The translations under genes were made by a program, and so were the position numbers. A stretch of DNA of 29,551 bases from CAYUCJ01 sp049282265. Lineage in GTDB: Bacteria; Desulfobacterota; DSM-4660; Desulfatiglandales; Desulfatiglandaceae. Of this stretch, positions 6,647 through 14,671 are shown in pieces. The notes beneath the pieces are model-generated. The model made no database searches. It was not told where the DNA came from and saw nothing but the letters and a program-made list of their open reading frames with translations. Location of the stretch: positions 1-29,551 of the forward strand of contig JBAPTR010000230.1 in NCBI GenBank assembly GCA_049282265.1. The letters run 5' to 3'. How positions within the stretch are numbered: position 1 is the first letter of the stretch; each line of letters begins with the position of its first letter.

Positions 6647-8842
6647 ATGGACAGCCCTTCCACTACTGGGGGTACGCCGAATCATCTCATTCACGAGAAG
6701 AGCCCGTATCTGCTCCAGCACGCCTATAACCCGGTCGACTGGTACCCATGGGGTGAAGAGGCCTTCCAAAAGGCCCGCCGGGAAGACAAACCGATTCTGG
6801 TCTCCATCGGTTATTCCACCTGTCACTGGTGCCATGTCATGGAGCGGGAGTCGTTCTCCAACCCGGAAATAGCTGCCGTCATGAACAGGTATCTCGTCAG
6901 CATGAAGGTGGACAGGGAGGAACGGCCGGATATCGACCAAGTTTACATCACTGCGGTGAGCGCCATGACGGGCTCGGCGGGCTGGCCCCTGAATGTCTTT
7001 CTGACCCCCGGAGGGAAGCCTTTTTTCGGAGGCACCTATTTTCCACCTGACTCGCGAGGTGGACAGCCTGGTTTTTCCCAGCTTGTTGAGCGGATAGGCA
7101 AGGCCTGGCAAGACCCTGAGACCCGTGAAAAAATCCTGGCCAACGCCAAACAGGTCACGGGTGCATTGTCCGCTTACGTTTCCGGGGCCGAAGGGGTTTC
7201 CGAACTCAAGGCGGAGTGGCTCTACAACGGCTTTAAATCCTTCCAATCCAGTTTTGACCAAAAGTATGGGGGATTTGGCGGTGCCCCGAAGTTCCCCAAG
7301 CCTTTATCCATCAGTTTCCTTTTTCGCTACTATGCCCGTTTCAGGAACCAGGCCGGCAGGAAGGCAGATGGAGAAAGAGCTTTGGAAATGGCACTTTCAA
7401 CGCTTCGGTCCATGGCGAAGGGCGGGATATATGATCAGATGGGTGGCGGTTTCCACCGCTATTCCACGGACGACCGCTGGCATATCCCACACTTTGAAAA
7501 GATGCTCTACGACAATGGGCTGCTCGTCTTGAACTACCTGGACGCCTTTCAGATCACGCGTGATCATTTCTTTTCCAATGTGGCTCGGGAGACCCTTGAA
7601 TACGTCCTGCGCGAAATGACATCCCCGGAAGGGGGATTTTTCTCCGCCCAGGATGCAGACAGCCTCCCTCAAGAACTGGCTGAAAAGGTGTCGGATACGG
7701 GGCACGGTGAGAAAAAGGAAGGGGCTTATTATGTGTGGGGTGCAGATGAGATAAAGGGTATCCTGGGTGCACGGGATAATGAGATCTTCGCATACTATTG
7801 TGGGATAAAGCCAGGCGGCAATGCCGAATCCGACCCTTTTGGGGAGTTGAAAGGAAAAAATACACTTTTCATCGCGCATTCCCTCAAAGAGGTGGCTGGA
7901 AAATTCGGTATCCCGGAAAGTGAGGTACAACGGATCGTCACGGAGGGCAAGGCCAAACTTTTCAAGGCGAGATGCGGACGTCCTCTGCCGCATCTGGATG
8001 ACAAGGTCATCACATCCTGGAACGGTCTGATGATCTCCGCCTTTGCCCGGGCCCACCAGGTGTTGGGCACGGAAGAATATCTGGATGCAGCCACCCGTGC
8101 GGCCTCATTTGTCAAGAAAAACCTCTACGATGCAGGGAGAGGAGCGCTTTACAGGCGCTGGCGGAACGGCGAAAGAGGCATCAGGGGTGTTGCGGACGAT
8201 TATGCGTTCCTGGCACAGGGCCTGCTGGATCTCTATGAGGCCTCCTTTGATCCTCAATGGCTCAAGTGGGCCGTAAGGCTTTCGGAAGAGGCAATGAAAA
8301 GGTTTTATGATGAAGAAAAAGGAGGCTTTTTCCTGACGGAAGCAGGTCAGGACCCCCTCGTACCCCTGCGCATGAAGATGGGCGAGGACAATGTGATTCC
8401 CGTAGCCGGTACGGTCATGGCCATGAACCTTCTCCGGTTGCTGCAGTTGAAGGACCGAAATGATTTCAGGAGCGCTGCTGAGAAGACTTTAAAGTCTTTT
8501 GGAACGTACATGGACAAAATCCCGGAATCCGTTTCCGGGATGTTGAGCACACTGGATTTTGCACTGGGAAAACCCCTTCAGGTAGTGATCGCCGGTCCGA
8601 GGCATGCCCCTTTGACCCAGGCGATGCTCAAGGTGGTCCATTCACGATTCATCCCGGACAAGATCGTTGTCGTCACGGGGAACGCGAACATCCACAGGCG
8701 TCTCGTGGAGTTGGCCCCTTTCCTGAAACCCATGAAACAGATTGAAGGTAAACCCACCGCCTACGTCTGCATCGGCCATGCCTGCAGGCTGCCCACCAAC
8801 AGCAGGGAAGAACTGGCCGGCCTTCTGGACAAGGAAAACTGA
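6647..8842 (+). CDS. YyaL/DUF255 thioredoxin-domain protein
   Basis: 731 residues. The N-terminal thioredoxin-like DUF255 domain (about 1-170) opens with NHLIHEKSPYLLQHAYNPVDW, a family fingerprint, and carries the CHWC active-site pair in STCHWCHVMERESF. The rest (about 190-720) is an alpha/alpha barrel like N-acyl-glucosamine epimerases and glycosidases, with GGGFHRYSTDDRWHIPHFEKM. The family is widespread (human relative SPATA20) but its reaction is not established. ATG 6647 has GAGAGGAG upstream; ATG 6593 would add a hydrophobic segment but lies before the predicted transcript start. It is a monocistronic unit with its own terminator. Confidence 0.9.
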   Translation: MDSPSTTGGTPNHLIHEKSPYLLQHAYNPVDWYPWGEEAFQKARREDKPILVSIGYSTCHWCHVMERESFSNPEIAAVMNRYLVSMKVDREERPDIDQVYITAVSAMTGSAGWPLNVFLTPGGKPFFGGTYFPPDSRGGQPGFSQLVERIGKAWQDPETREKILANAKQVTGALSAYVSGAEGVSELKAEWLYNGFKSFQSSFDQKYGGFGGAPKFPKPLSISFLFRYYARFRNQAGRKADGERALEMALSTLRSMAKGGIYDQMGGGFHRYSTDDRWHIPHFEKMLYDNGLLVLNYLDAFQITRDHFFSNVARETLEYVLREMTSPEGGFFSAQDADSLPQELAEKVSDTGHGEKKEGAYYVWGADEIKGILGARDNEIFAYYCGIKPGGNAESDPFGELKGKNTLFIAHSLKEVAGKFGIPESEVQRIVTEGKAKLFKARCGRPLPHLDDKVITSWNGLMISAFARAHQVLGTEEYLDAATRAASFVKKNLYDAGRGALYRRWRNGERGIRGVADDYAFLAQGLLDLYEASFDPQWLKWAVRLSEEAMKRFYDEEKGGFFLTEAGQDPLVPLRMKMGEDNVIPVAGTVMAMNLLRLLQLKDRNDFRSAAEKTLKSFGTYMDKIPESVSGMLSTLDFALGKPLQVVIAGPRHAPLTQAMLKVVHSRFIPDKIVVVTGNANIHRRLVELAPFLKPMKQIEGKPTAYVCIGHACRLPTNSREELAGLLDKEN

Positions 8843-8844
8843 TG

Positions 8845-8872
8845 ACGATCTGAGCCATCAGATCGTGTTTTT
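8845..8872 (+). terminator. Rho-independent terminator after yyaL
   Basis: Stem ACGATCTG/CAGATCGT (8 bp), loop AGCCAT, followed by GTTTTT. The stem begins 2 bases after the stop codon. Confidence 0.85.
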
Positions 8873-8876
8873 CTCC

Positions 8877-8905
8877 TTGACATCAATGCCATGCGATATT
8901 AAAAT
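8877..8905 (+). promoter_or_regulatory. Promoter of the tusA-like/iscS/iscU operon
   Basis: TTGACA (8877-8882), 17 bases, TAAAAT (8900-8905). The following AT-rich stretch has a loosely symmetric TATAGTAAATCAGTATA (8905-8921) at the expected transcription start, a candidate binding site for the Rrf2-type regulator encoded in the operon; that link is inference. Confidence 0.65.
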
Positions 8906-8956
8906 ATAGTAAATCAGTATAGAATAAATAACTCTAGAATCTAAAAGGAGACAGAA

Positions 8957-9205
8957 ATGAAATTTGTAGAGAATCAGCAAGCCGACGATACGCTGGATCT
9001 CGTCTGTCGCATGTGCCCTCTGCACCTTCTGGAGCCGGGCGAAAAGCTGGCCTGTCTGAAAAAGGGCCAGGTGTTGGAGGTCCTGACGGATTATGACGGG
9101 GCACTTGAAGATATTCCTGCGTGGTGCAAAAAATGCGGGCAGGAGTTTCTCGGGATAGTGGAAGACGAGGATTGTTACAAACTGTATATCAAGAAGCAGA
9201 AGTGA
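8957..9205 (+). CDS. Atypical TusA-like sulfur carrier
   Basis: 82 residues with the TusA fold pattern (LDLVCRMCPLHLL, GQVLEVLTDYDGALEDIPAWC, YKLYIKKQK). The usual CPxP motif is CPLH, with Cys20 at the carrier position plus an extra Cys17 forming CxxC; Cys56 and Cys59 (AWCKKCGQE) form a second CxxC. Four such cysteines could hold a metal or a disulfide. The gene starts the iscS/iscU operon, has AAAAGGAGA upstream, and stops 8 bases before iscS. It likely supplies or accepts sulfur for cluster assembly (inference). Confidence 0.8.
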   Translation: MKFVENQQADDTLDLVCRMCPLHLLEPGEKLACLKKGQVLEVLTDYDGALEDIPAWCKKCGQEFLGIVEDEDCYKLYIKKQK

Positions 9206-9213
9206 GGGGCGTC

Positions 9214-10386
9214 ATGGAACAAGTCTATCTGGATCATGCATCGGCGACGCCGGTAAGGAAGGCTGTTATGGAAGCCATGCTTCCCTATTTCAGCGAGCGA
9301 TTTGCCAATCCGTCCACCGTGTATGATATGGGGTCGAAGATCAAGCAGGCCATGGAAGAGCAAAGGGAGAAAGTGGCCCAGCTGATAGGCGCCAAGGCGA
9401 AGGAAATTATTTTCACCTCCTCCGGCGCCGAGGCCAATAACCTGGCCATCAAGGGTGTGGTTCTTGCCCATCGAAAGAAGGGAAATCACATTATCATATC
9501 CTCCATTGAGCACCATTCCGTCCTGAATGCGGCGAGATTTTTTGAGAGGATGGATTATGAGGTGACCTTCCTGCCGGTGGATGCATTCGGCATGGTGGAC
9601 CCTCAACGGCTCCGGGAGGCCGTCAGAAAAGAGACCATCCTGGTTTCCGTTATGCATGCAAACAATGAGATCGGCACCATAGAACCCATTGCTGAAATTT
9701 CCTCCGTCTGCAAAGAGAAAGGCGTCCTGCTTCACACGGACGCTGTGGCCACAGTCGGGAATATACCGGTGAATGTGGACGATCTGGGCGTAGATCTGCT
9801 GACCCTTTCAGGAGTTTCCCTGGGCGCACCAAAAGGAACGGGCGCCCTCTATTTTCGGGGGGGTCTGAGACTCATGCCCCTCATACAGGGCGGCATCCAG
9901 GAAAGCGGCAGGAGAGGGGGAACGGAAAACATCCCCGGTATTATCGGTCTCGGTAAGGCGGCGGAACTGGCCATGGAAGAACTGCCGGCAAACATGGAAC
10001 AAGCAAAAAAGTTGAGAGACCGGCTCATCTCCGGCGTCATGAAAAGGGTGGAACACGTGAAGCTTACGGGCCATCCGGAAAAAAGGCTGCCGGGCCACGC
10101 CAGCTTTTGCGTGGCGGCCATCGAGGGAGAGGCCCTCATCTTCATGCTGACCCGGGAGGGCATCTATGCGAATACAGGATCCGCCTGTGCCTCCAAGGCC
10201 CTCAAAACGTCACCGGTCCTCGTAGCCATCGGGGTTGCGGCGGATCTGGCCCAGGGCTCCATCGTGTTTACCCTGGCGCCAGGCAACAATGCCGATGAGA
10301 TAGAATACGTGCTGGAGAAATTTCCTCCAGCTGTGGAACGGCTGCGTGCCATGTCCCCCATCTGGAGGGAAAAGAGTGCCGCTTGA
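9214..10386 (+). CDS. iscS: IscS/NifS-family protein lacking the PLP lysine
   Basis: 390 residues, full length for class-I cysteine desulfurase. Recognisable motifs: YLDHASATPV, SIEHHSVLN, MHANNEIGTIEPI, and the cysteine loop NTGSACASKAL with Cys325. The segment that should read SGHKxxGPKG is SGVSLGAPKG, so the His-Lys pair is Val201-Ser202 and the PLP Schiff-base lysine is absent. The phosphate-contact Thr is Ala72 (SSGAEANN) and the ring-contact Gln is Ala179 (HTDAVATVG). PLP chemistry is therefore unlikely. A similar lysine-less IscS, known from Archaeoglobus fulgidus, binds IscU and can lend its Cys to a [2Fe-2S] cluster. ATG 9214 follows GAGGGG. Confidence 0.88.
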   Translation: MEQVYLDHASATPVRKAVMEAMLPYFSERFANPSTVYDMGSKIKQAMEEQREKVAQLIGAKAKEIIFTSSGAEANNLAIKGVVLAHRKKGNHIIISSIEHHSVLNAARFFERMDYEVTFLPVDAFGMVDPQRLREAVRKETILVSVMHANNEIGTIEPIAEISSVCKEKGVLLHTDAVATVGNIPVNVDDLGVDLLTLSGVSLGAPKGTGALYFRGGLRLMPLIQGGIQESGRRGGTENIPGIIGLGKAAELAMEELPANMEQAKKLRDRLISGVMKRVEHVKLTGHPEKRLPGHASFCVAAIEGEALIFMLTREGIYANTGSACASKALKTSPVLVAIGVAADLAQGSIVFTLAPGNNADEIEYVLEKFPPAVERLRAMSPIWREKSAA

Positions 10387-10401
10387 CGAGGAGGCCTTTG
10401 A

Positions 10402-10815
10402 ATGAAATTGTCCACCAGGAGTCGTTACGGAACCAGGTTGATGCTTGATCTGGCCTCGCACTATGAAGAGGGCCCTGTGCAGATGGGTGAGATCGCAAAG
10501 CGCGAGGATATCTCGGTAAAATACCTGGAACAGCTTATTATTCCTCTGAAGAAAAACGGATTTGTCAAGAGCGTACGCGGTCCGAAGGGCGGGCATGTGC
10601 TGACACGACACCCGCGGGACATCACGATGGGAGAGGTTGTGCGTGCCTTGGAAGGCGGCATCGACCTGACGGTTTGCATTGAAAACCCGGGCGAGTGCAC
10701 CCGGTCCAGCAGGTGCGCCGCTCGAGGACTCTGGGAAGAGACATCGAAGGTCATGTATGACAAACTGGATTCGGTTACCCTCCTGGAGTTGATAGAGGGA
10801 GATCAGGCGAAATAG
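10402..10815 (+). CDS. Rrf2/IscR-family iron-sulfur regulator
   Basis: 137 residues. N-terminal winged helix with the Rrf2 signature MKLSTRSRYGTRLMLDLA, ISVKYLEQLIIPLKKNGFVKS and RGPKGGHVL. Three cysteines in the CIENPGECTRSSRC segment match the cluster ligands of IscR-type sensors. The position between iscS and iscU suggests feedback control of the operon according to cluster status. Spacing to iscS is 15 bases with GAGGAGG upstream. Confidence 0.9.
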   Translation: MKLSTRSRYGTRLMLDLASHYEEGPVQMGEIAKREDISVKYLEQLIIPLKKNGFVKSVRGPKGGHVLTRHPRDITMGEVVRALEGGIDLTVCIENPGECTRSSRCAARGLWEETSKVMYDKLDSVTLLELIEGDQAK

Positions 10816-10836
10816 CGCTTCGAAAGGAGGCCCAAA

Positions 10837-11331
10837 ATGTACACTGAAAAAGTTATGGAGAATTTCTCAAATCCGAAAAACGTGGGCGTCATAGAGGACG
10901 CGGACGGAATTGGTGAAGTAGGCAATCCTGTCTGTGGCGACATGATGACCTTCTACATAAAAGTGAACGACGACAAACTGGAAGATGTCAAATACAAGAC
11001 ATTTGGATGTGTCGCGGCCATAGCCGTGTCCAGCCAGGTCAGCGAAATGGTCAAGGGCAAGAGCATCGAGGAGGCCAAAAAGTTGACCAAACAGGCCGTG
11101 GCAGAGGCCCTGGACGGGCTTCCCAAGGAAAAAATGCATTGCTCCAATCTGGGTGCCGAGGCATTGGGGGAGGCCATCAAGGATTACGAGGCAAAGAAGG
11201 CGGGAATAACACGCCCGAAAGCCGCAGAGGCGGAAAAACCGGAAAACCATGAGGGATGCTGTGGATGCGGTGCGGAAAATCCCTCCACGGCCAAGTTCTG
11301 CATGAACTGCGGAGAGAAATTAGGAGCGTAA
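10837..11331 (+). CDS. iscU: IscU/NifU-type scaffold with C-terminal zinc ribbon
   Basis: 164 residues. The scaffold domain (1-125) has the cluster ligands Cys33 (NPVCGD, with Asp35), Cys58 (FGCVAAIAVSS) and Cys102 (MHCSNLG, preceded by His101). After a Lys/Glu/Ala-rich linker, residues about 138-164 form a double CxxC zinc ribbon (CCGCGAEN, FCMNCGEKLG), an addition not found in E. coli IscU. It assembles Fe-S clusters in partnership with the IscS-like protein encoded two genes upstream. AAAGGAGG precedes ATG 10837. Confidence 0.92.
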   Translation: MYTEKVMENFSNPKNVGVIEDADGIGEVGNPVCGDMMTFYIKVNDDKLEDVKYKTFGCVAAIAVSSQVSEMVKGKSIEEAKKLTKQAVAEALDGLPKEKMHCSNLGAEALGEAIKDYEAKKAGITRPKAAEAEKPENHEGCCGCGAENPSTAKFCMNCGEKLGA

Positions 11332-11338
11332 AAAGCAA

Positions 11339-11812
11339 ATGAAGATTGAATCCATAGCCATCAGCAAGAAAAAGGGAACACCCAAAACAGGTGTGGAAGC
11401 GGCGGAACTCATTGTTGATCACGGTCTTAGGGGTGACGCCCATGCGGGGCCCTGGCACCGGCAGGTGAGTTTCCTGGCGGCAGAGAGCATCGAAAAGGCC
11501 CATGACAGGGGCCTCGATGTGGGCTTCGGGGACTTTGCCGAAAACATTGCGACGCGGGGGATCAACTGGCTTGAGGTTCCCATTGGGACCCGCGTGAACC
11601 TGGGAGATTCCGCCGTTGTGGAAATTACCCAGATCGGCAAGGAGTGCCACACCCGATGCGCCATTTATTACAAGGCCGGGGATTGCATTATGCCAAAGGA
11701 AGGCATCTTCGGAAAAGTACTGAAGGGGGGAGAAATACATAAGGGTGATGCTATTCTGATCCCAGGAGACCAGCAGGTCAGAGAAGAGTTGATCGGGAAT
11801 GTCCTATGCTAG
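11339..11812 (+). CDS. MOSC-domain protein
   Basis: 157 residues matching the MOSC beta-barrel: HGLRGDAHAGPWHRQVSFLA near the N-terminus, FAENIATRGI, GTRVNLGDSAVVEITQIGK, then KECHTRCAIYYKAGDC and MPKEGIFGKV. MOSC domains carry sulfur or bind molybdenum cofactor; the conserved Cys in ECHTRC is the candidate sulfur-carrying residue. Its presence in an iron-sulfur operon 7 bases after iscU suggests sulfur delivery to a cofactor. The last codons overlap the next gene by 7 bases (ATGCTAG). Confidence 0.85.
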   Translation: MKIESIAISKKKGTPKTGVEAAELIVDHGLRGDAHAGPWHRQVSFLAAESIEKAHDRGLDVGFGDFAENIATRGINWLEVPIGTRVNLGDSAVVEITQIGKECHTRCAIYYKAGDCIMPKEGIFGKVLKGGEIHKGDAILIPGDQQVREELIGNVLC

Positions 11813-12699
11813 CCTTTCACCCGAAACCGGGCCTCGATAGGGCTTCGAAGGAGTTAAACTATACTCGGATGCAGGCGTGTTTCAGCTGTTGGACCTGTGG
11901 TGCCGAGTGCCCGGTGAATGTGACCAATCGATTGAACCCCACCAAGTTGGTAAGGATGGCGGCCCTGGGATTTTTGGATGAATTGCTGGCATCTCCTGAG
12001 ATCTGGTATTGCCTGGCTTGTAATCGGTGTTCAAACGTATGTCCCATGACCGTGAAACCCGCCGCGTTGATAGCCTATCTTCAAGGAGAATCCATCAGAC
12101 GGGGAGTGGCGTCTCCGGAAACGGTGGAGGGCGTGCAGCAATTGCAAACGGCATTCCAACGTGTTCGCCTACACACGGTTTCGGCCTGTCTCAAGGGAGA
12201 AAAGACCACTGCCTTTGCTTTCAATTGGGATCACCTTGCGGAGCAAGAGCCTCCGACCGATTCCAGTCCTGTCATCGATCTGGAGATGATCACTGGGCGA
12301 AAAGCGTTCCGAAAAGCTACGGATGATTTCTATGGCATGGGCACGCATATCAAACGATGCTATACCTGTTATCAATGCAGCAACGCCTGCCCGGTCAGCC
12401 TTGAACAAACCGTGTTCAGCCCACTTTCAATATTCCGGCTTGCCGATATGGGCATGGGAAAGTCTGTGCTTACCCAGCCGTCTCTCTGGCTTTGCATCCA
12501 GTGTCAGAGCTGTACCAGAGCCTGTTGTGAGGGCGTAAACGGTCACATCGTCATCAAGAGCCTGCGGCACATGGCATTGGCGGAGGGGTATGTCAGCGTA
12601 ACCTCCCTGCGCCAATGGGAAGATGTGCAAAAAGACCTGTACGATGCCTACCTGGATCGGATTGACGTTGTCCTGGCCCAAAATATAAGACAAGCGTGA
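11806..12699 (+). CDS. Tandem HdrC-like protein with four [4Fe-4S] motifs
   Basis: 297 residues, about twice the usual catalytic core of HdrC. Cluster motifs: Cys25/28/31/35, Cys69/72/75/79, Cys185/188/191/195 and Cys230/233/236/240, each CxxCxxCxxxC, the last followed by a further Cys and lacking the usual Pro. The two halves (residues about 20-100 and 180-260) share the same spacing and the helix after the second cluster, so this is an internal duplication. It probably wires electrons between a flavoprotein or CCG-domain partner and a ferredoxin; no HdrA or HdrB homologue adjoins it. Its start overlaps the MOSC stop, indicating translational coupling. Confidence 0.8.
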   Translation: MLAFHPKPGLDRASKELNYTRMQACFSCWTCGAECPVNVTNRLNPTKLVRMAALGFLDELLASPEIWYCLACNRCSNVCPMTVKPAALIAYLQGESIRRGVASPETVEGVQQLQTAFQRVRLHTVSACLKGEKTTAFAFNWDHLAEQEPPTDSSPVIDLEMITGRKAFRKATDDFYGMGTHIKRCYTCYQCSNACPVSLEQTVFSPLSIFRLADMGMGKSVLTQPSLWLCIQCQSCTRACCEGVNGHIVIKSLRHMALAEGYVSVTSLRQWEDVQKDLYDAYLDRIDVVLAQNIRQA

Positions 12700-12774
12700 G
12701 TCTAAGCGTGCGCATTTTCCGGTTGGGAGCCGGGGGTTCGTGCCCATGTCCAATTAAGTTGGATTGATCAACCT

Positions 12775-12920
12775 CAATTTCGGAGGATAGATCCTTTGCG
12801 GCTCCGAGTTACAGCGATTATGCCGGACCAAGGATGGAACGCCAATACCAATACCTCTCCCGTTAGTGCCTCTCTTCCTACCTGTCGGACATTCAGGGCA
12901 CCTTCCATGCTCAGTATCCT
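12775..12920 (-). pseudogene. Possible remnant of an FMN dehydrogenase C-terminus
   Basis: Bases 12887-12919 match 15042-15074 at 30 of 33 positions. In the 15 kb copy this encodes RILSMAGAPDVHHV at the end of the FMN dehydrogenase; here the same frame reads RILSMEGALNVRQVGREAL and runs open to a stop near 12774. It begins inside the last codons of the LUD gene. The remaining gap 12700-12886 shows no gene and no strong terminator. Confidence 0.35.
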
Positions 12921-13555
12921 AGATTTTGACCGACCAATTTTACATGAATGCGTCCTTTGATCATGTGCCCTTCAATGATGCTCCACATGTTGCAGATACG
13001 CTGGGGTGATCTGCAGTCTGAACACAGCCCGGTCTCCACGCAGGGCGTATTGATACTAAGTCGAACAGCATTTACCGGGCCGGCGTAGTGCTTGACCCTG
13101 GCCAGGGCAGATTCCAGATCAGGGGCCACTTTATTCATGCCTATTACCAAGATGACTTTTTTTGGGCCGAATGTCATGGCCGCTACGCGATTGCCCATGC
13201 CATCCAAGTTCACCAACTTCCCATCCAAGGTAATAGCGTTAGAACTGGAGATCATCACATCGGCGGTCATCCCATTACGCCTGCGCTCCAGGCCTTCCTC
13301 CGGTAAAATGCCAGGCTCGTACGGGTCAATGAGCTCAACGCCAGCAAGTTTGGCTATATCTTCCCAAAGACCCATATCTACCGTTGTCATCGAGCCACAC
13401 CGAAAAACCGTCGCCCCTTCAGGAATCATTGCCCCTATTTCTTTTCTGGCTTGAGCGACTGTGGGGGCGTAGCTACCCTCCATCCGCCGCCTTTCCAGAT
13501 GTTTGATAATATCCTTTGCGACCTTTTCGTTCCAGAGCATTTGGTGCGTGTCCAT
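12911..13555 (-). CDS. LUD-domain protein (LutC/YkgG-like)
   Basis: 214 residues. LUD-family landmarks: SSSNAITLDGKLVNLDGMGNRVAAM, GPKKVILVIGMNKV, then the cysteine cluster PCVETGLCSDC with RICN, and the terminal IHVKLVGQNLGY. LUD proteins accompany lactate and other hydroxy-acid oxidation (LutABC), probably as an electron-transfer or assembly subunit. ATG 13555 is preferred to 13600 because GAAAGGA precedes it. The FMN dehydrogenase and ferredoxin genes on the same strand fit hydroxy-acid oxidation. Confidence 0.85.
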   Translation of the reverse strand: MDTHQMLWNEKVAKDIIKHLERRRMEGSYAPTVAQARKEIGAMIPEGATVFRCGSMTTVDMGLWEDIAKLAGVELIDPYEPGILPEEGLERRRNGMTADVMISSSNAITLDGKLVNLDGMGNRVAAMTFGPKKVILVIGMNKVAPDLESALARVKHYAGPVNAVRLSINTPCVETGLCSDCRSPQRICNMWSIIEGHMIKGRIHVKLVGQNLGY

Positions 13556-13621
13556 GTTTTTTCCTTTCTCAAGTTGGAAGTTTTTCCCAATCAACGCCAC
13601 CGGTTTTTCCGGGGGAACCTC

Positions 13622-13741
13622 TCATCCGTGGCGATGCGCCTCCAAGGCGGGGATAAACATATGGCCCGCCGGTCGGAGACCCTCATCGTCGCTCCCGAGA
13701 CACCGTTTCTTGATGGCGAAGAGCACCTTTTTTCTACCCAT
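13622..13741 (-). CDS. Possible 39-residue small protein
   Basis: ATG 13741 overlaps the end of the upstream flavoprotein gene by 8 bases and has AAGGA 4 bases before it. The peptide starts MGRKKVLFAIKKRC and ends EAHRHG. No family is recognised; it may be a translated leader, a gene remnant or chance. Confidence 0.3.
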   Translation of the reverse strand: MGRKKVLFAIKKRCLGSDDEGLRPAGHMFIPALEAHRHG

Positions 13742-14546
13742 TAATTCCTTCGAAAGCCTCAACCCCGGCCTCGTAAACCCTGGTGATTTCAGTCAAAGAC
13801 TCCGTTGCATGACCGGCTGCCGCCAGGGAGACGGCACGGGCCAGCCCACTGGACACGGCAACATCCGCACTGCCGGGCACTGCCAGTGTAGTGAGGGAGG
13901 CTAGAAGACGCCGTTCCTCAAAACGGCTAAGCCCCAGGTAGGGCAAAGCATCGTACCACAGCAACCGTTCCTCCAGACCGGAAAAGAGAACTCGGTCCTG
14001 TGCCATTCCGGCAATCTCGGTCCCTAGTTCTCCCGCCCGTTTCACTGCCGCATTGAAGTTGAACCGGGTGGCAGGCACTGGATCTAAAGCCCGCATTTGC
14101 ATCATCTGGAAAAAGTGATAAACCTGCCTAAGCCCGGAGATAAGGCCGTTTCCCGTTCCCCCGGCAATGCTAATGCCAAAAGCCGGTAAGCCCTGGAGGG
14201 GAGCGGAGAGTGCATATATACGGAACATCTTTAGAATCAAATATTTTACCATACCGCTGGTATCCCACCAGTAGACCGGCGTGCCCAGGATTAGTGCACC
14301 GCAGTTCAGAATTTTCTTGCTCAGGTATTCGAGTGCCTCATCCTCATATGTACACTTCTGGTTGTCCTGGCATACCCAGGGAAGGCAGTCCTTGCAAGCC
14401 TCCACGATATGATCGGACATTTGTACCAGCTCGGTGGGGATACCAGCCCGGTCAGCTCCCGCCAGGGCGGCAGTTACGAGTTCGTTGGTACGCCCTTCCG
14501 GGTTTGGGCTGCCAACTAATCCCAAAACAAATCCCTTTTCTCCCAT
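13734..14546 (-). CDS. NAD(P)H-dependent FMN reductase / iron-sulfur flavoprotein
   Basis: 270 residues. Flavodoxin-like fold: phosphate loop GLVGSPNPEGRTNELV, GTPVYWWDTSGMVKYLI at the FMN ring site, and the GGTGNG turn. Residues about 50-66 (CKDCLPWVCQDNQKC) hold four cysteines in the place of the iron-sulfur motif of ISF proteins, with altered spacing. The C-terminal 100 residues are an added helical region without a clear match. ATG 14546 is chosen over ATG 14552 because AAGGAG is then at normal distance. It lies upstream of the LUD gene on the same strand. Confidence 0.8.
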   Translation of the reverse strand: MGEKGFVLGLVGSPNPEGRTNELVTAALAGADRAGIPTELVQMSDHIVEACKDCLPWVCQDNQKCTYEDEALEYLSKKILNCGALILGTPVYWWDTSGMVKYLILKMFRIYALSAPLQGLPAFGISIAGGTGNGLISGLRQVYHFFQMMQMRALDPVPATRFNFNAAVKRAGELGTEIAGMAQDRVLFSGLEERLLWYDALPYLGLSRFEERRLLASLTTLAVPGSADVAVSSGLARAVSLAAAGHATESLTEITRVYEAGVEAFEGING

Positions 14547-14671
14547 AATCATTCTCCTTCCTATTTACAGGCGATTATAATTTTGAACCTCATACGCACT
14601 CCGAAAAACCTCAGCCATTTCCACAAAAAAGTTGAAGAGGGCATTGGCCAATGTTGGCCAATGCCTGTATT

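Noticed and set aside
6487..6729. Small plus-strand frame before the yyaL-like gene
   Set aside because: TTG start, no ribosome site, and it overlaps the promoter and start of the real gene.
9781..9840. Sequencing error as the cause of the missing IscS lysine
   Set aside because: The frame is uninterrupted on both sides, the replacement is two adjacent residues, and other PLP contacts are changed at distant positions.
12700..12910. Terminator between the convergent HdrC-like and LUD genes
   Set aside because: Only short or mismatched stems (for example TCCAA/TTGGA) are visible and none is followed by a T-run.
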